Below, in pieces: positions 48,287-56,690 of a stretch of 64,000 nt of DNA. The DNA is from Caulobacteraceae bacterium (GTDB lineage Bacteria > Pseudomonadota > Alphaproteobacteria > Caulobacterales > Caulobacteraceae). The notes beneath the pieces are model-generated. The model was given only the letters and a program-made list of their open reading frames with translations, did no database searches and was not told the DNA's origin. How positions within the stretch are numbered: the first letter of the stretch is position 1; each line of letters starts with the position of its first letter. A program made the translations under genes and the position numbers. Location: the NCBI GenBank assembly GCA_027452265.1, contig DAIDGR010000062.1:22805-86804 (forward strand), in the 5' to 3' direction.

Positions 48287-49021
48287 TCAGGACGGGCCTG
48301 GACCCGGCTTCGGCGCCGGAGGGGCGGAGGTCTGGGCCGCCGGGGCCGCGGGCGTGGATGCGGAGGAGGGCCCGGCGCCCGGTCCGCCGCCGGGCTGGTC
48401 CGGGAAATAGACGCCGCGAACCCGGCCGGGCTTGCCCGCCCCGGTCACGTCCGAGACCATGCGCGCCTGGTGGCTGGCGACATCGATGATCAGCTTGTCG
48501 CCGCGCGCCACGTCCTGGCCCTGTACGACGATGACGCCGCCGGTCATGACGATCTGGTTGTCGGCGGGGGTGTAGACCGCGTGGTCGCCGCGGGCGTTCC
48601 GTTCCGGGGTGACGTAATAGACATTGCCGTCCGCCTCGATGCGGTCGGTGCCGCCGCAGCCTGGCGAGTCGCCGTTGGCCGACGCCGTCCCGCGGGACGG
48701 CTTGATCCGGCTAAAGACCGTGATCGTGTCGGCGCGCAGACGCGAGGTGTCCTGAACCGCTTCGGCGGCGCCGCGCCAGATGGCCATGCACTTGGACTGC
48801 ACCACCTCGGCCTGGTCGGCGGTAATGTCCACGGGGGCCTTGGACGTGGAGATCTGGGCATAGGCCGACGCCCCCGCGAGCATGAGCGACGCCCCGGCGA
48901 GGAGCGCCGGCGCCAGGCCCTGCGACCAATTCCTTTGATGAGGCTTCAAACGGGGGCTCAAACGGGCAATTCCTGGCCTTGCGTCGCGCGGCGCGGACTT
49001 CGCATCCCCTTTAGCCCCCAT
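48287..49021 (-). CDS. lptA: LPS transport periplasmic protein LptA
   Basis: 244 residues. A basic N-terminus and hydrophobic segment at about 36-54 ending in ASAYAQ form a signal peptide; then an OstA/LptA beta-jellyroll (PVDITADQAEVVQSKCMAIWRG, TDRIEADGNVYYVTPERNARGDHAVY). The last ~35 residues are Pro/Ala/Gly-rich. Bridges the periplasm for LPS transport. Overlaps the lptC 3' end by 11 bp. Confidence 0.88.
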   Translation of the reverse strand: MGAKGDAKSAPRDARPGIARLSPRLKPHQRNWSQGLAPALLAGASLMLAGASAYAQISTSKAPVDITADQAEVVQSKCMAIWRGAAEAVQDTSRLRADTITVFSRIKPSRGTASANGDSPGCGGTDRIEADGNVYYVTPERNARGDHAVYTPADNQIVMTGGVIVVQGQDVARGDKLIIDVASHQARMVSDVTGAGKPGRVRGVYFPDQPGGGPGAGPSSASTPAAPAAQTSAPPAPKPGPGPS

Positions 49022-49655
49022 TGAGCCGCGCGTGAACGCCGCCCTTGAAGATCACCTTGTCGCCCTTGTCATAGACGTCGAAGGTCTGAGAACGGATCGC
49101 CCCCTGTGTGGGGTCGGACACCAGGGCCTTGGGCCCGGTGACGCTTCCGGTTCGGGTGTCCACGACGGCCTGGCTGGATGCGAACTTCGCGCCCTTGGCG
49201 TCGACGCCCTGGACATGGCCGATCAGGGTGAGGATGCGGGTGTCCTCCTGATAGACGCCGCGGTCGGAGACCAGGGTGGCGGGCTGGGGCGCGCCGGTGT
49301 TGAGCTGGATTCTGGGCCGGGTCAGCAGGACGCGCTGGAACGAATGCGGATCCCGCGAGGCTTCCTCGGCGCTCAGGGAATAGGGCCGGTTCTGGGCGTC
49401 GCGCCCGAAGAAATGCGGATTGATCATGTGGATCGGCGCGCTGACATCGAGCCGCGAGGCCCGGGCGCGGGCCAGGGCGTGAGCGACGATGAACCAGGCG
49501 ACGAGGCCGATCATCCCGACCATGATCAGGGGCAGGACCACCCTGAGAACCCGGACGATCCGGCTGTGCACCCGCGGCCGCCCCCGGGGAAGGGGGCCGT
49601 CGAGCCCCGGATGGGCCTGAGACAAGGAGGTCCGGTCGGCGATCGCCATGGTCAC
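49011..49655 (-). CDS. lptC: LPS export protein LptC
   Basis: 214 residues with one N-terminal transmembrane anchor (about 36-58) and a periplasmic LptC-like domain (PHFFGRDAQNRPYSLSAEEASRD). GTG 49655 overlaps the rnd stop as GTGA; ATG 49649 two codons later is possible. Receives LPS from LptB2FG and hands it to LptA. Confidence 0.88.
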   Translation of the reverse strand: MTMAIADRTSLSQAHPGLDGPLPRGRPRVHSRIVRVLRVVLPLIMVGMIGLVAWFIVAHALARARASRLDVSAPIHMINPHFFGRDAQNRPYSLSAEEASRDPHSFQRVLLTRPRIQLNTGAPQPATLVSDRGVYQEDTRILTLIGHVQGVDAKGAKFASSQAVVDTRTGSVTGPKALVSDPTQGAIRSQTFDVYDKGDKVIFKGGVHARLNGG

Positions 49656-50269
49656 GTGTGCGCGAAGATGTCGATCTCGTCCCAGCCGGCCACATCGAGG
49701 GCGGCGCGCTGGGGCAGGAAGTCGAAACAGGCCTGGGCCAGGGCGAGGCGACCTTCGCGGGCGAGCATGAGGTCGAGCCGATCGCGCAGGGCGTGCAGGT
49801 GGGCCACATCGGAGGCGGCATAGGCGATCTGCTCGGGCGAAAGCTCGGCCGCGCCCCAGTCGGAACTCTGTTGCGCCTTTGAGATATCAACGCCGAGAAG
49901 CTCGCGGGTGACGTCGCGCAGACCGTGGCGGTCGGTATAGGTGCGGGCGAGCTTGGAGGCGATCTTGGTGCAATAGACCGGCGCGGTGATCACCCCCAGA
50001 TGGATCTGGAACATGGCGATGTCGAAGCGGCCAAAGTGGAACAGCTTCAGAACCTTGGGATCGGTCAGGAGGCGCTTGAGGTTCGGCGCGTCATAGGTGG
50101 CGCGGTCCAGCTGCACGAGGTGGGTATCGCCTTCGGGCCCCTTGAGTTGAACCAGGCACAGCGGATCGCGACCGAGCCGCAGGCCCAGGGTTTCGGAGTC
50201 CACCGCAACCGAAGACACGCCGACGAAGGCGCCGGCGGGAAGATCCCCTTGGTGGACGATGACCGACAC
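49652..50269 (-). CDS. rnd: ribonuclease D-like 3'-5' exonuclease (single exonuclease domain)
   Basis: 205 residues, DEDDy family: D24 and E26 in VAVDSETLGL, the aspartate in FHFGRFDIAMF, and the Tyr/Asp pair in YAASDVAHL. It lacks the HRDC domains of E. coli RNase D, as usual for this short alphaproteobacterial version. GTG 50269 is preferred over TTG 50275 because AGGG is correctly spaced seven bases upstream. Heads the rnd-lptC-lptA-lptB run. Confidence 0.88.
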   Translation of the reverse strand: MSVIVHQGDLPAGAFVGVSSVAVDSETLGLRLGRDPLCLVQLKGPEGDTHLVQLDRATYDAPNLKRLLTDPKVLKLFHFGRFDIAMFQIHLGVITAPVYCTKIASKLARTYTDRHGLRDVTRELLGVDISKAQQSSDWGAAELSPEQIAYAASDVAHLHALRDRLDLMLAREGRLALAQACFDFLPQRAALDVAGWDEIDIFAHT

Positions 50270-50281
50270 GCGCAATCCCTA

Positions 50282-50316
50282 TTCTCGAGGGTCTGGCCCT
50301 CTTCTCGAGGGTCTGG
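50282..50316. repeat. short direct repeat upstream of rnd
   Basis: TTCTCGAGGGTCTGG occurs at 50282-50296 and again at 50302-50316, a 20-bp period, just before the rnd start. The first copy is only 12 bp from the start codon, so the repeat lies in the likely 5' leader. Confidence 0.8.
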
Positions 50317-50340
50317 GCGGAGGACCCCCGTGACAAGACG

Positions 50341-50489
50341 CCCCGCTCGCCGCTTGCGGGGTCAGTTAGGCGCTCCGGGCGCGCCGGACAAGGCCGCCCG
50401 GCCCCAGGCGTCTGCGTCGCGCTTCGCGACCCTGCCGGGTCGGCCTCGCCTCCCGATCCGTGACCGCGCTCTGGCCGCCCTCTGGCCAG
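50341..50489. terminator. cluster of hairpins between prfA and rnd
   Basis: The 230-bp gap holds several stems: CCCCGC/GCGGGG (50341-50346 with 50356-50361), GTCGCG-CTT-CGCGAC (50416-50430), and CTGGCC/GGCCAG (50471-50476 with 50484-50489). The last sits just after the prfA stop and is the best terminator candidate for prfA. None has a clear T-tract. Confidence 0.4.
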
Positions 50490-50505
50490 CCTGGGCGGCG
50501 CGCGA

Positions 50506-51579
50506 TCAGAGGCTCTGTTCGAGATCGGCCAGACGCGCCGCCTGATCCTCGGCGATCAGCGGATCGATGACCTCATCCAGGGCCTCGCCCTCCATCACCT
50601 TGGGCAGGTTGTAGAGCGTCAGATTGATGCGGTGGTCGGTGACCCGGCCCTGCGGGAAGTTGTAGGTGCGAATGCGCTCGGAACGGTCGCCCGAGCCCAC
50701 CTGGCTCTTGCGCGCCTCGGAGCGCTGGTCGGCCAGGGCGTCGCGCTTGACCTGGTGCAGGCGGGCCATCAGCACCTTCATCGCCCGGGCCCGGTTCTGG
50801 TGCTGCGACTTCTCTGACGAGGTCACGACAATGCCGCTGGGCAGGTGGGTAATGCGCACGGCCGAGTCGGTCTTGTTGACGTGCTGGCCGCCGGCTCCGG
50901 AGGAGCGGTAGGTGTCGATGCGCAGGTCCTGGTCGCGGATCTCGATGGAGACGTCCTCCACCTCCGGCAGCACGGCCACGGTGGCGGCCGAGGTGTGGAT
51001 CCGGCCCTGGGACTCGGTGGCCGGCACGCGCTGCACGCGATGCACCCCGCTCTCGAACTTGAGGCGGCCGAACACGCCCTCGCCGGCGATCGAGGCGATG
51101 ATCTCCTTGTAGCCGCCGGCCTCGCCCTCCGACACGCTGTCCACGTCCACCACCCAGCCGCGGGACTGGGCGTAGCGCGAATACATTCGGAAGAGATCGC
51201 CCGCGAACAGCGCCGCCTCGTCGCCGCCGGTTCCGGCCCGCACCTCGAGGATGGCCGAGGCGTTTTCGTCCGCGTCCCGGGGCGCCAGCAGCAAGGCGAT
51301 CGCGCGCTCCAGCCCCGGCAGGCGGGCGTCCAGATCGGCGAGGTCTTCCCGGGCGAGATCGGCGAGATCGGGATCGGCGTCGCCCGCCAGACGGGCCAGG
51401 TCCTCGCGCTCGGCCCGGGCCGCCATCAGGGCGCGGGCGGCCTCGGCCACGGGGCGCAGCTCGGCGTGCTCCTTGCCCAGGCGCACGATCTCGGCCCCGT
51501 CCGTGGCGCTCTCCATGCGCGCCTCGATCTCGCCGAAACGGTCGACCACCTGTTCGAGACGGGCCTGGGGCAGGCGCAA
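50506..51579 (-). CDS. prfA: peptide chain release factor 1
   Basis: 357 residues. The GGQ motif at 230-232 ([16 protein letters not shown]) drives peptidyl-tRNA hydrolysis, and PAT at 186-188 reads UAA/UAG. TTG 51579 is used: the product starts [11 protein letters not shown] as in homologues, and AAGGA lies about ten bases upstream. The prmC methyltransferase gene, often next to prfA, is not adjacent. The leader carries two palindromic hairpins. Confidence 0.95.
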   Translation of the reverse strand: MRLPQARLEQVVDRFGEIEARMESATDGAEIVRLGKEHAELRPVAEAARALMAARAEREDLARLAGDADPDLADLAREDLADLDARLPGLERAIALLLAPRDADENASAILEVRAGTGGDEAALFAGDLFRMYSRYAQSRGWVVDVDSVSEGEAGGYKEIIASIAGEGVFGRLKFESGVHRVQRVPATESQGRIHTSAATVAVLPEVEDVSIEIRDQDLRIDTYRSSGAGGQHVNKTDSAVRITHLPSGIVVTSSEKSQHQNRARAMKVLMARLHQVKRDALADQRSEARKSQVGSGDRSERIRTYNFPQGRVTDHRINLTLYNLPKVMEGEALDEVIDPLIAEDQAARLADLEQSL

Positions 51580-51597
51580 GGCGGGGCCTTCCTTAGG

Positions 51598-51656
51598 TTT
51601 GCGCGAACCTGAGCTTCGCGCGGGCCTGAGATTTGCGCGAACTCAAGGTTCGCGCG
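51598..51656. repeat. twin palindromes in the prfA leader
   Basis: Two 34-bp-spaced copies of a palindromic unit: GCGCGAA (51601-51607) with TTCGCGC (51615-51621), and GCGCGAAC (51635-51642) with GTTCGCGC (51648-51655). Both begin TTTGCGCGAAC and end TTCGCGCGGG. They lie 20-75 bp upstream of the prfA start on the minus strand. Confidence 0.85.
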
Positions 51657-51802
51657 GGGACATCGGGGCGCGGCCTGTAGCTCAAAGCCGCCGCCGCGTC
51701 ACGCGCGCCGCCCCACGCGCCTCGCCTCTTGGCTGACCTTGCGGAGGCCTCTTATCTAGCAGGTCCCGACATCCGCTTTGGACAGGAAAACAGGAGCTCG
51801 AC

Positions 51803-52975
51803 ATGGCCGAAGCCTTCATCGTCGCCGCCGCGCGCACCGCCGGAGGGCGGCGCAAGGGCAAGCTCGCCGGCTGGCACCCCGCCGATCTGGCCGGTCAGGT
51901 TCTCAACGCTCTGGTCCAGACCACCGGCGCCGCGCCGGACTCCATCGAGGATGTGATCATGGGCTGCGTCGGCCAGGCCGGCGAGCAGGGCAACAATGTC
52001 GCGCGCGGCGCGGTGCTGGCCGCCGGCCTCCCCGAAAGCGTGCCGGCCACCAGCGTCGATCGGCAGTGCGGCTCCTCCCAGCAGGCTCTGCACTTCGCGG
52101 CCCAGGCGGTGATGAGCGGGGCGCAGGATATCGTCATCGCCGCGGGCGTGGAGAGCATGACCCGCGTGCCGATGGGCACCCCGGTGATCCTGCCGGCGCA
52201 GAACGGCCTCGGCTCGCCGATGAGCCCGCGTCAGAAGGAGCGCTATCCCAACATCCAGTTCAGCCAGTTCATGGGCGCGGAGATGATGGCGGCCAAGTAC
52301 GGCCTGACCAAGGACGAGCTCGACGCCTTCGCCTACCTGACCACCCAGCGGGCCGTGGCCGCGACCCAGTCCGGCGCGTTCAAGGCCGAGATCGTTCCGA
52401 TCGAGGTGGTCGACGAGGACGGCGCCAAGAGCCTGCATACGGTGGACGAAGGCATCCGCTTCGACTCGACCCTGGAGTCGATCAGGGGGGTGAAGCTGCT
52501 GCGCGAGGACGGCCGGCTGACGGCGGCGACCTCGAGCCAGATCTGCGACGGCGCCTCGGGGGTGATGGTGGTCAACGAGGCCGGCCTCAAGCGCCTGGGC
52601 GTCGAGCCCCTGGCCCGCATCCACCACATGACCGTGGTCGGCGGCGACCCGGTGATCATGCTCGAAGCCCCGATCCCGGGCACCAAGCGCGCCCTGGCCA
52701 AGACCGGAATGAAGATCGACGACATCGATCTCTTTGAAGTCAACGAGGCCTTCGCCTCGGTGCCCCTGGCCTGGCTGAAGGAAACCGGCGCCGATCCCGA
52801 GCGCCTCAATGTCAATGGCGGGGCGATCGCGCTCGGCCATCCGCTGGGCGCCTCGGGGACCAAGTTGATGGCGACCCTGGTCCACGCCCTGCGCGCCCGG
52901 GGCAAGCGCTATGGTCTGCAGACCATGTGCGAGGGCGGCGGCCTGTCCAACGTGACCATCGTCGAGCGCCTCTAG
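51803..52975 (+). CDS. acetyl-CoA C-acetyltransferase / 3-ketoacyl-CoA thiolase
   Basis: 390 residues. Nucleophile C89 (SVDRQCGSSQQAL), H346 (ALGHPLGASG) and C376 (CEGGGLSNV) form the complete thiolase triad. Could serve acetoacetyl-CoA formation or beta-oxidation; no polyhydroxybutyrate or fad genes are adjacent to decide. ATG 51803 has AGGAG six bases upstream. Confidence 0.92.
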   Translation: MAEAFIVAAARTAGGRRKGKLAGWHPADLAGQVLNALVQTTGAAPDSIEDVIMGCVGQAGEQGNNVARGAVLAAGLPESVPATSVDRQCGSSQQALHFAAQAVMSGAQDIVIAAGVESMTRVPMGTPVILPAQNGLGSPMSPRQKERYPNIQFSQFMGAEMMAAKYGLTKDELDAFAYLTTQRAVAATQSGAFKAEIVPIEVVDEDGAKSLHTVDEGIRFDSTLESIRGVKLLREDGRLTAATSSQICDGASGVMVVNEAGLKRLGVEPLARIHHMTVVGGDPVIMLEAPIPGTKRALAKTGMKIDDIDLFEVNEAFASVPLAWLKETGADPERLNVNGGAIALGHPLGASGTKLMATLVHALRARGKRYGLQTMCEGGGLSNVTIVERL

Positions 52976-53003
52976 GGCGAGCGGCGCGGAGCCCAGAGGG
53001 CGC

Positions 53004-53035
53004 GGGGGGCTGATGGGGGGGCGGGGGGCTGATGG
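53004..53035 (+). other. G-quadruplex-prone leader of trmD
   Basis: Three G-runs of 6, 7 and 6 bases (53004-53009, 53015-53021, 53023-53028) lie on the coding strand within a duplicated GGGGGGCTGATGG. The 7-base run can be split into two tracts, so a four-tract G-quadruplex is possible. It ends about 50 bp before the trmD start. Confidence 0.7.
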
Positions 53036-53086
53036 CGGATCGCCAGAGGCCTCCCGGCCGGGCCCCTGATGCTCTATGGCTCGCCC

Positions 53087-53797
53087 ATGACCTACCGGGT
53101 GAGCGTCCTGACCATGTGTCCCGAGGCCTTTCCAGGCCCGCTGGGCGTGTCGCTGATCGGCGCCGCCTGGCGGGAGAAGGGCCTGTGGTCGCTCGAAACG
53201 GTGGACATCCGCGCCTTTTCCAAGGATAAGCGCGGCTTTCTCGACGACGCCCCGGCGGGCGGCGGCCCTGGTCAGGTGATGCGGGCCGACATTCTCGCCG
53301 AGGCGTTCGACAGTCTTCAGGACGAGCGCCGCCCCAGACTCTATATGAGCGCGCGGGGCCGGCCTCTTCGACAGGCCGAGGTCAAGACCTGGGCCAGGGC
53401 CGAGGGGCTGATCGTTCTGTGCGGACGCTTTGAAGGCGTGGACCAGCGCTTTCTCGACGCCCGGGACTTTGAGGAGGTCAGCGTCGGGGACGCGGTTCTC
53501 GCCGGAGGCGAGGCGGCGGCTCTGACGACGATCGAGGCCTGTGTCAGGCTCCTGCCCGGCGTGCTGGGCGAGGCCGACAGCCTCAGGGAGGAGAGTTTCG
53601 AAGACGGACTGCTCGAACATCCGCAGTACACCAGACCGCGGAGTTTCGAGGGTCGCGACATCCCCCCCGTTCTGCTCTCCGGCGACCACGCCAAGGTCGC
53701 CCGGTGGCGCAGGGAGGCGCGGGAGGCGGCCACGCGGGAGAGGCGCCCGGATCTCTGGGCGGCGTATCTCGCCAACTCACAGGCAAAGGGCGAGTAA
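53087..53797 (+). CDS. trmD: tRNA (guanine37-N1)-methyltransferase
   Basis: 236 residues, SPOUT (trefoil-knot) fold: [51 protein letters not shown] for SAM binding, and the C-terminal [12 protein letters not shown]. Methylates G37 in CNN-decoding tRNAs. ATG 53087 gives the normal [10 protein letters not shown] start; ATG 53069 upstream is in frame but adds six atypical residues. Followed by rplS 26 bp later. rpsP and rimM, usually upstream, are absent here. Confidence 0.94.
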   Translation: MTYRVSVLTMCPEAFPGPLGVSLIGAAWREKGLWSLETVDIRAFSKDKRGFLDDAPAGGGPGQVMRADILAEAFDSLQDERRPRLYMSARGRPLRQAEVKTWARAEGLIVLCGRFEGVDQRFLDARDFEEVSVGDAVLAGGEAAALTTIEACVRLLPGVLGEADSLREESFEDGLLEHPQYTRPRSFEGRDIPPVLLSGDHAKVARWRREAREAATRERRPDLWAAYLANSQAKGE

Positions 53798-53823
53798 AGC
53801 CCGAAGACAAGGACGAGACGACA

Positions 53824-54222
53824 ATGAACGTGATCGAGCAGCTTGAGGCCGAAGAGGCCGCCCGCCTGACTGAGGGCAAGACCATCCCCGCCTTCCAGCC
53901 GGGCGATACGGTGCGCGTCAATGTGCGCATCAAGGAAGGCGAGCGCGAGCGCGTTCAGGCCTATGAGGGCGTGGTGATCGCCCGCTCCGGTCGCGGGGTC
54001 CAGGAAAGCTTCACTGTGCGCAAGATCAGCTTTGGCGAAGGCGTCGAGCGGGTCTTCCCGGTGCTCTCGCCGATGATCGAATCGATCGAAGTGCGCCGCC
54101 GCGGCGCCGTGCGCCGGGCCAAGCTCTATTATCTGCGCGACCGTCGCGGAAAGTCGGCCCGTATCGCCGAGCGGACCGGCGGCGCCCGGGAGGACCGCAC
54201 CGAAGAGCGCACGGGCGACTGA
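53824..54222 (+). CDS. rplS: 50S ribosomal protein L19
   Basis: 132 residues: [35 protein letters not shown] and [13 protein letters not shown] are the L19 core. The tail ([19 protein letters not shown]) is longer than E. coli L19. Sits at the 30S-50S interface. AAGGA precedes the ATG. Probably co-transcribed with trmD. Confidence 0.96.
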   Translation: MNVIEQLEAEEAARLTEGKTIPAFQPGDTVRVNVRIKEGERERVQAYEGVVIARSGRGVQESFTVRKISFGEGVERVFPVLSPMIESIEVRRRGAVRRAKLYYLRDRRGKSARIAERTGGAREDRTEERTGD

Positions 54223-54341
54223 TCCCCGCCTCTTCGTTCCTGGCGCCCCGTCTTTCCTGTCGGGACGTGGAGTCGCGCCAGGGGCGATTCCGTCGTCTCG
54301 CGCGCGATCCATCTCACGCCTGAGGGCAACGCGCCTTGGGT

Positions 54342-55772
54342 CTAATGCGACGTCCGGTCGAGGTTGAGGCGGGAGGTGCGCGGGCCGAACAGGCCGACCG
54401 ACGCGACCACCACGGCCATGGCGCCGGCGATGAAGGCGAACACCCCGCCCGCTCCGAAGCCCTGCAACAGGGCGGCGATGATATAGCTTGAAGCCACGGT
54501 GGAGAGCCGGCTCCAGGCATAGACGAAGCCCACGGCCGCAGCCCGGATCTCGGTGGGGTACAGCTCCGCCTGATAGGCGTGATAGGCGAAGGACAAGAGA
54601 TTGTTCGACGCGGTGAGCACGACGCCCAGGGCGATGATCGTCGCGGGCGCGCTCTGGTGGCTGAAGGCGAGGCCGGCGGTCGCGGTGATCAGGGCGGCGG
54701 CCATGATCAGGTGCTTGCGTTCGAACCGGTCGGCGAGCAGGACGCCCAGCAGGGGCGACAACGGGAAGGCAAGCGCGATGGCTGCGGCATAGGCCAGGCT
54801 CGACACCACCGAATGGCCTCGGGATGCGATCAGGGTCGGCGCCCAGTTGCCAAAGCCATAGAAGCCGATCGCCTGGGCGATGTTGAAAACCACCAGCATC
54901 AGGGTCCGCCGACGATAGGGCGGGGCGAAGATCTCGCCCAACCGCGCCTCGCCCGCCCCCGTCTCGCCCTCCCGCGTCTCACTCCGTCGCGCCAGTGGGG
55001 TCGAGGGGGACCGATCCACGCGCCGCGGCGGCGCGGGCCCCGCGCCCTCCAGGCCGGCGATGATTGCCTCGGCCTCCGCCAGCCGGCCCTGGCGGGCGAG
55101 CCAGCGCGGCGACTCCGGCAGGCGGGCGCGGATCGCCCAGGCCGCCAGGGCCCCGATCGCGCCGATGGCCATCACCCAACGCCAGCCGGCCACGCCCAGG
55201 GGCGTCCTGGGGATCAGGAGCCAGGCGAGCCCGGCCACGATCGGCACGGCGCAGAACTGCACCGCCTGGTTCAGGGCGAAGGCCCGTCCGCGCAACCGCG
55301 CCGGCGCCAGCTCGCTGACATAGGCGTCGATGGTGACGAGCTCGACCCCCATGCCGACGCCCGAGATCATTCGCCACAGATCAATGCCCACGGCGGTCTG
55401 GCGCGTGGCCATGACGAGGGTGGCCAGGGCGTAGGAGATCAGGGCGAAGGTGAAGACGCTGCGCCGGCCAAACCGGTCGGCGACGCGGGCCACGAACAGG
55501 GCGCCGACGAAGAAACCGAGAAATGTGGCCGAGGCGAAGCTCGCCTGATCCGACTGGCCAAACAGCCCGGCCTGCCCGAGGTGGAACAGGCCCGCCTTGA
55601 CGAGGCCCGGCGAGACATAGGCCGTCATCATCAGGTCGTAGAATTCGAACACGCCGCCGAGCGAGATCAGCCCGATCAACATCCATAGCCGCCGGGACGA
55701 TCCCAGGGCGTCGAGACGCGCGCCGAGGGCCGCTTCACCCTCGTTCGGCTCTGCTATTATAGGAGCGGCCAT
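54342..55772 (-). CDS. MFS transporter, sugar-porter/SV2-like
   Basis: 476 residues with 12 predicted helices. MFS motif DRFGRRS after TM3, LPESPRWLARQGR after TM6 (sugar-porter signature) and a second DRFERKH. The central loop carries an Arg/Glu/Ser-rich stretch of about 35 residues (PPRRVDRSPSTPLARRSETR) that looks inserted. Substrate unknown. ATG 55772 shares bases with the divergent thioesterase ATG; the longer frame to 55934 would lie fully antisense to that gene. Confidence 0.85.
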   Translation of the reverse strand: MAAPIIAEPNEGEAALGARLDALGSSRRLWMLIGLISLGGVFEFYDLMMTAYVSPGLVKAGLFHLGQAGLFGQSDQASFASATFLGFFVGALFVARVADRFGRRSVFTFALISYALATLVMATRQTAVGIDLWRMISGVGMGVELVTIDAYVSELAPARLRGRAFALNQAVQFCAVPIVAGLAWLLIPRTPLGVAGWRWVMAIGAIGALAAWAIRARLPESPRWLARQGRLAEAEAIIAGLEGAGPAPPRRVDRSPSTPLARRSETREGETGAGEARLGEIFAPPYRRRTLMLVVFNIAQAIGFYGFGNWAPTLIASRGHSVVSSLAYAAAIALAFPLSPLLGVLLADRFERKHLIMAAALITATAGLAFSHQSAPATIIALGVVLTASNNLLSFAYHAYQAELYPTEIRAAAVGFVYAWSRLSTVASSYIIAALLQGFGAGGVFAFIAGAMAVVVASVGLFGPRTSRLNLDRTSH

Positions 55773-56610
55773 GACTTCATCCCCCGTATCCGCCGTCTCC
55801 CCCTTCTTCGATCTGAAGGCGACGCACAATCCAACCCGCTGGTTTCTGCCCCTGCATGAGGGCCTTTGCGTCGGTCCGCCGGGGCGCAGCTTCATGTTTG
55901 GCGGGATCGGCATGGCCGCCGCGGTGACGGCCATGGAGCGGACCTGCGAGCGGCCCGTGATCTGGGCGACGGCGCAGTATCTCTCCTATGCCAGGCCCCC
56001 CTCGGTGGTGGATTTCGACGTCCGCGTCGCCGCCGCCGGCCGCTCCACCAGCCAGGCGCGGGTGGTCGCCCATGTGGGCGGGACCGAGATCCTGACGGTC
56101 AACGCCGCGCTCGGGTCGCGCAGCGAGGAGGCGCCGCGGCAATGGGCCAGCCCCCCACCCGTTCCGCCGCCGCAGGAGTGCCCGGAGACCGAGCGCTGGC
56201 GAGACGATTCGGAGGACCTGCACGCCCGCCTGGAGGTCCGGATCGCCCATGGCGCCCATGACCGCCGCACCCGCGAGGGGCCGAGCGCCGATGGCCGTCT
56301 GGTCCTCTGGGTCCGCTCGCGCGAAGGCCACGCCCTGGATTCGGGGATGCTCGCCATCATGGCCGACCACGTGCCCTCGGCGCTGGGCACGGCCCTGGGG
56401 CGCAACGCCGGCGGCAACAGCCTCGACAACACCCTGCGCATCATCCAGATCGTCGAGACGCCCTGGGTCCTGTGCGACATTTCCATCGTGGGCATGGCCC
56501 GGGGCCTCGCCCACGGCGCCATGCGCCTGTTCAGCCAGGACGGCCGTCTTCTGGCCTCCGCCAGTCAGTCTCTGATCGTGCGTCTGCGCGACGAGGGCGC
56601 GACCGCATAG
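55771..56610 (+). CDS. acyl-CoA thioesterase, double hot-dog (TesB-like)
   Basis: 279 residues made of two hot-dog repeats: the first with SFMFGGIGMAAAVTAMERTC and WATAQYLSYARPPSVVDFDV, the second with DSGMLAIMADHVPSALG and NSLDNTLRI. Resembles acyl-CoA thioesterase II family proteins (4HBT_3), which hydrolyse acyl-CoA. Acyl specificity is not evident. AGGAG lies six bases upstream of ATG 55771. Confidence 0.8.
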   Translation: MTSSPVSAVSPFFDLKATHNPTRWFLPLHEGLCVGPPGRSFMFGGIGMAAAVTAMERTCERPVIWATAQYLSYARPPSVVDFDVRVAAAGRSTSQARVVAHVGGTEILTVNAALGSRSEEAPRQWASPPPVPPPQECPETERWRDDSEDLHARLEVRIAHGAHDRRTREGPSADGRLVLWVRSREGHALDSGMLAIMADHVPSALGTALGRNAGGNSLDNTLRIIQIVETPWVLCDISIVGMARGLAHGAMRLFSQDGRLLASASQSLIVRLRDEGATA

Positions 56611-56690
56611 GGCTTGGCGTTGACCTTGCGCGTCCACTCTGGGCATTCGGGGCGTCAGGCCCGATTGGCGGCCGAAACGGAGAGCCCATC

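Noticed and set aside
51752..53689. A 645-codon minus-strand frame across the thiolase and trmD
   Set aside because: Antisense to two genes with complete active sites; no domain recognised.
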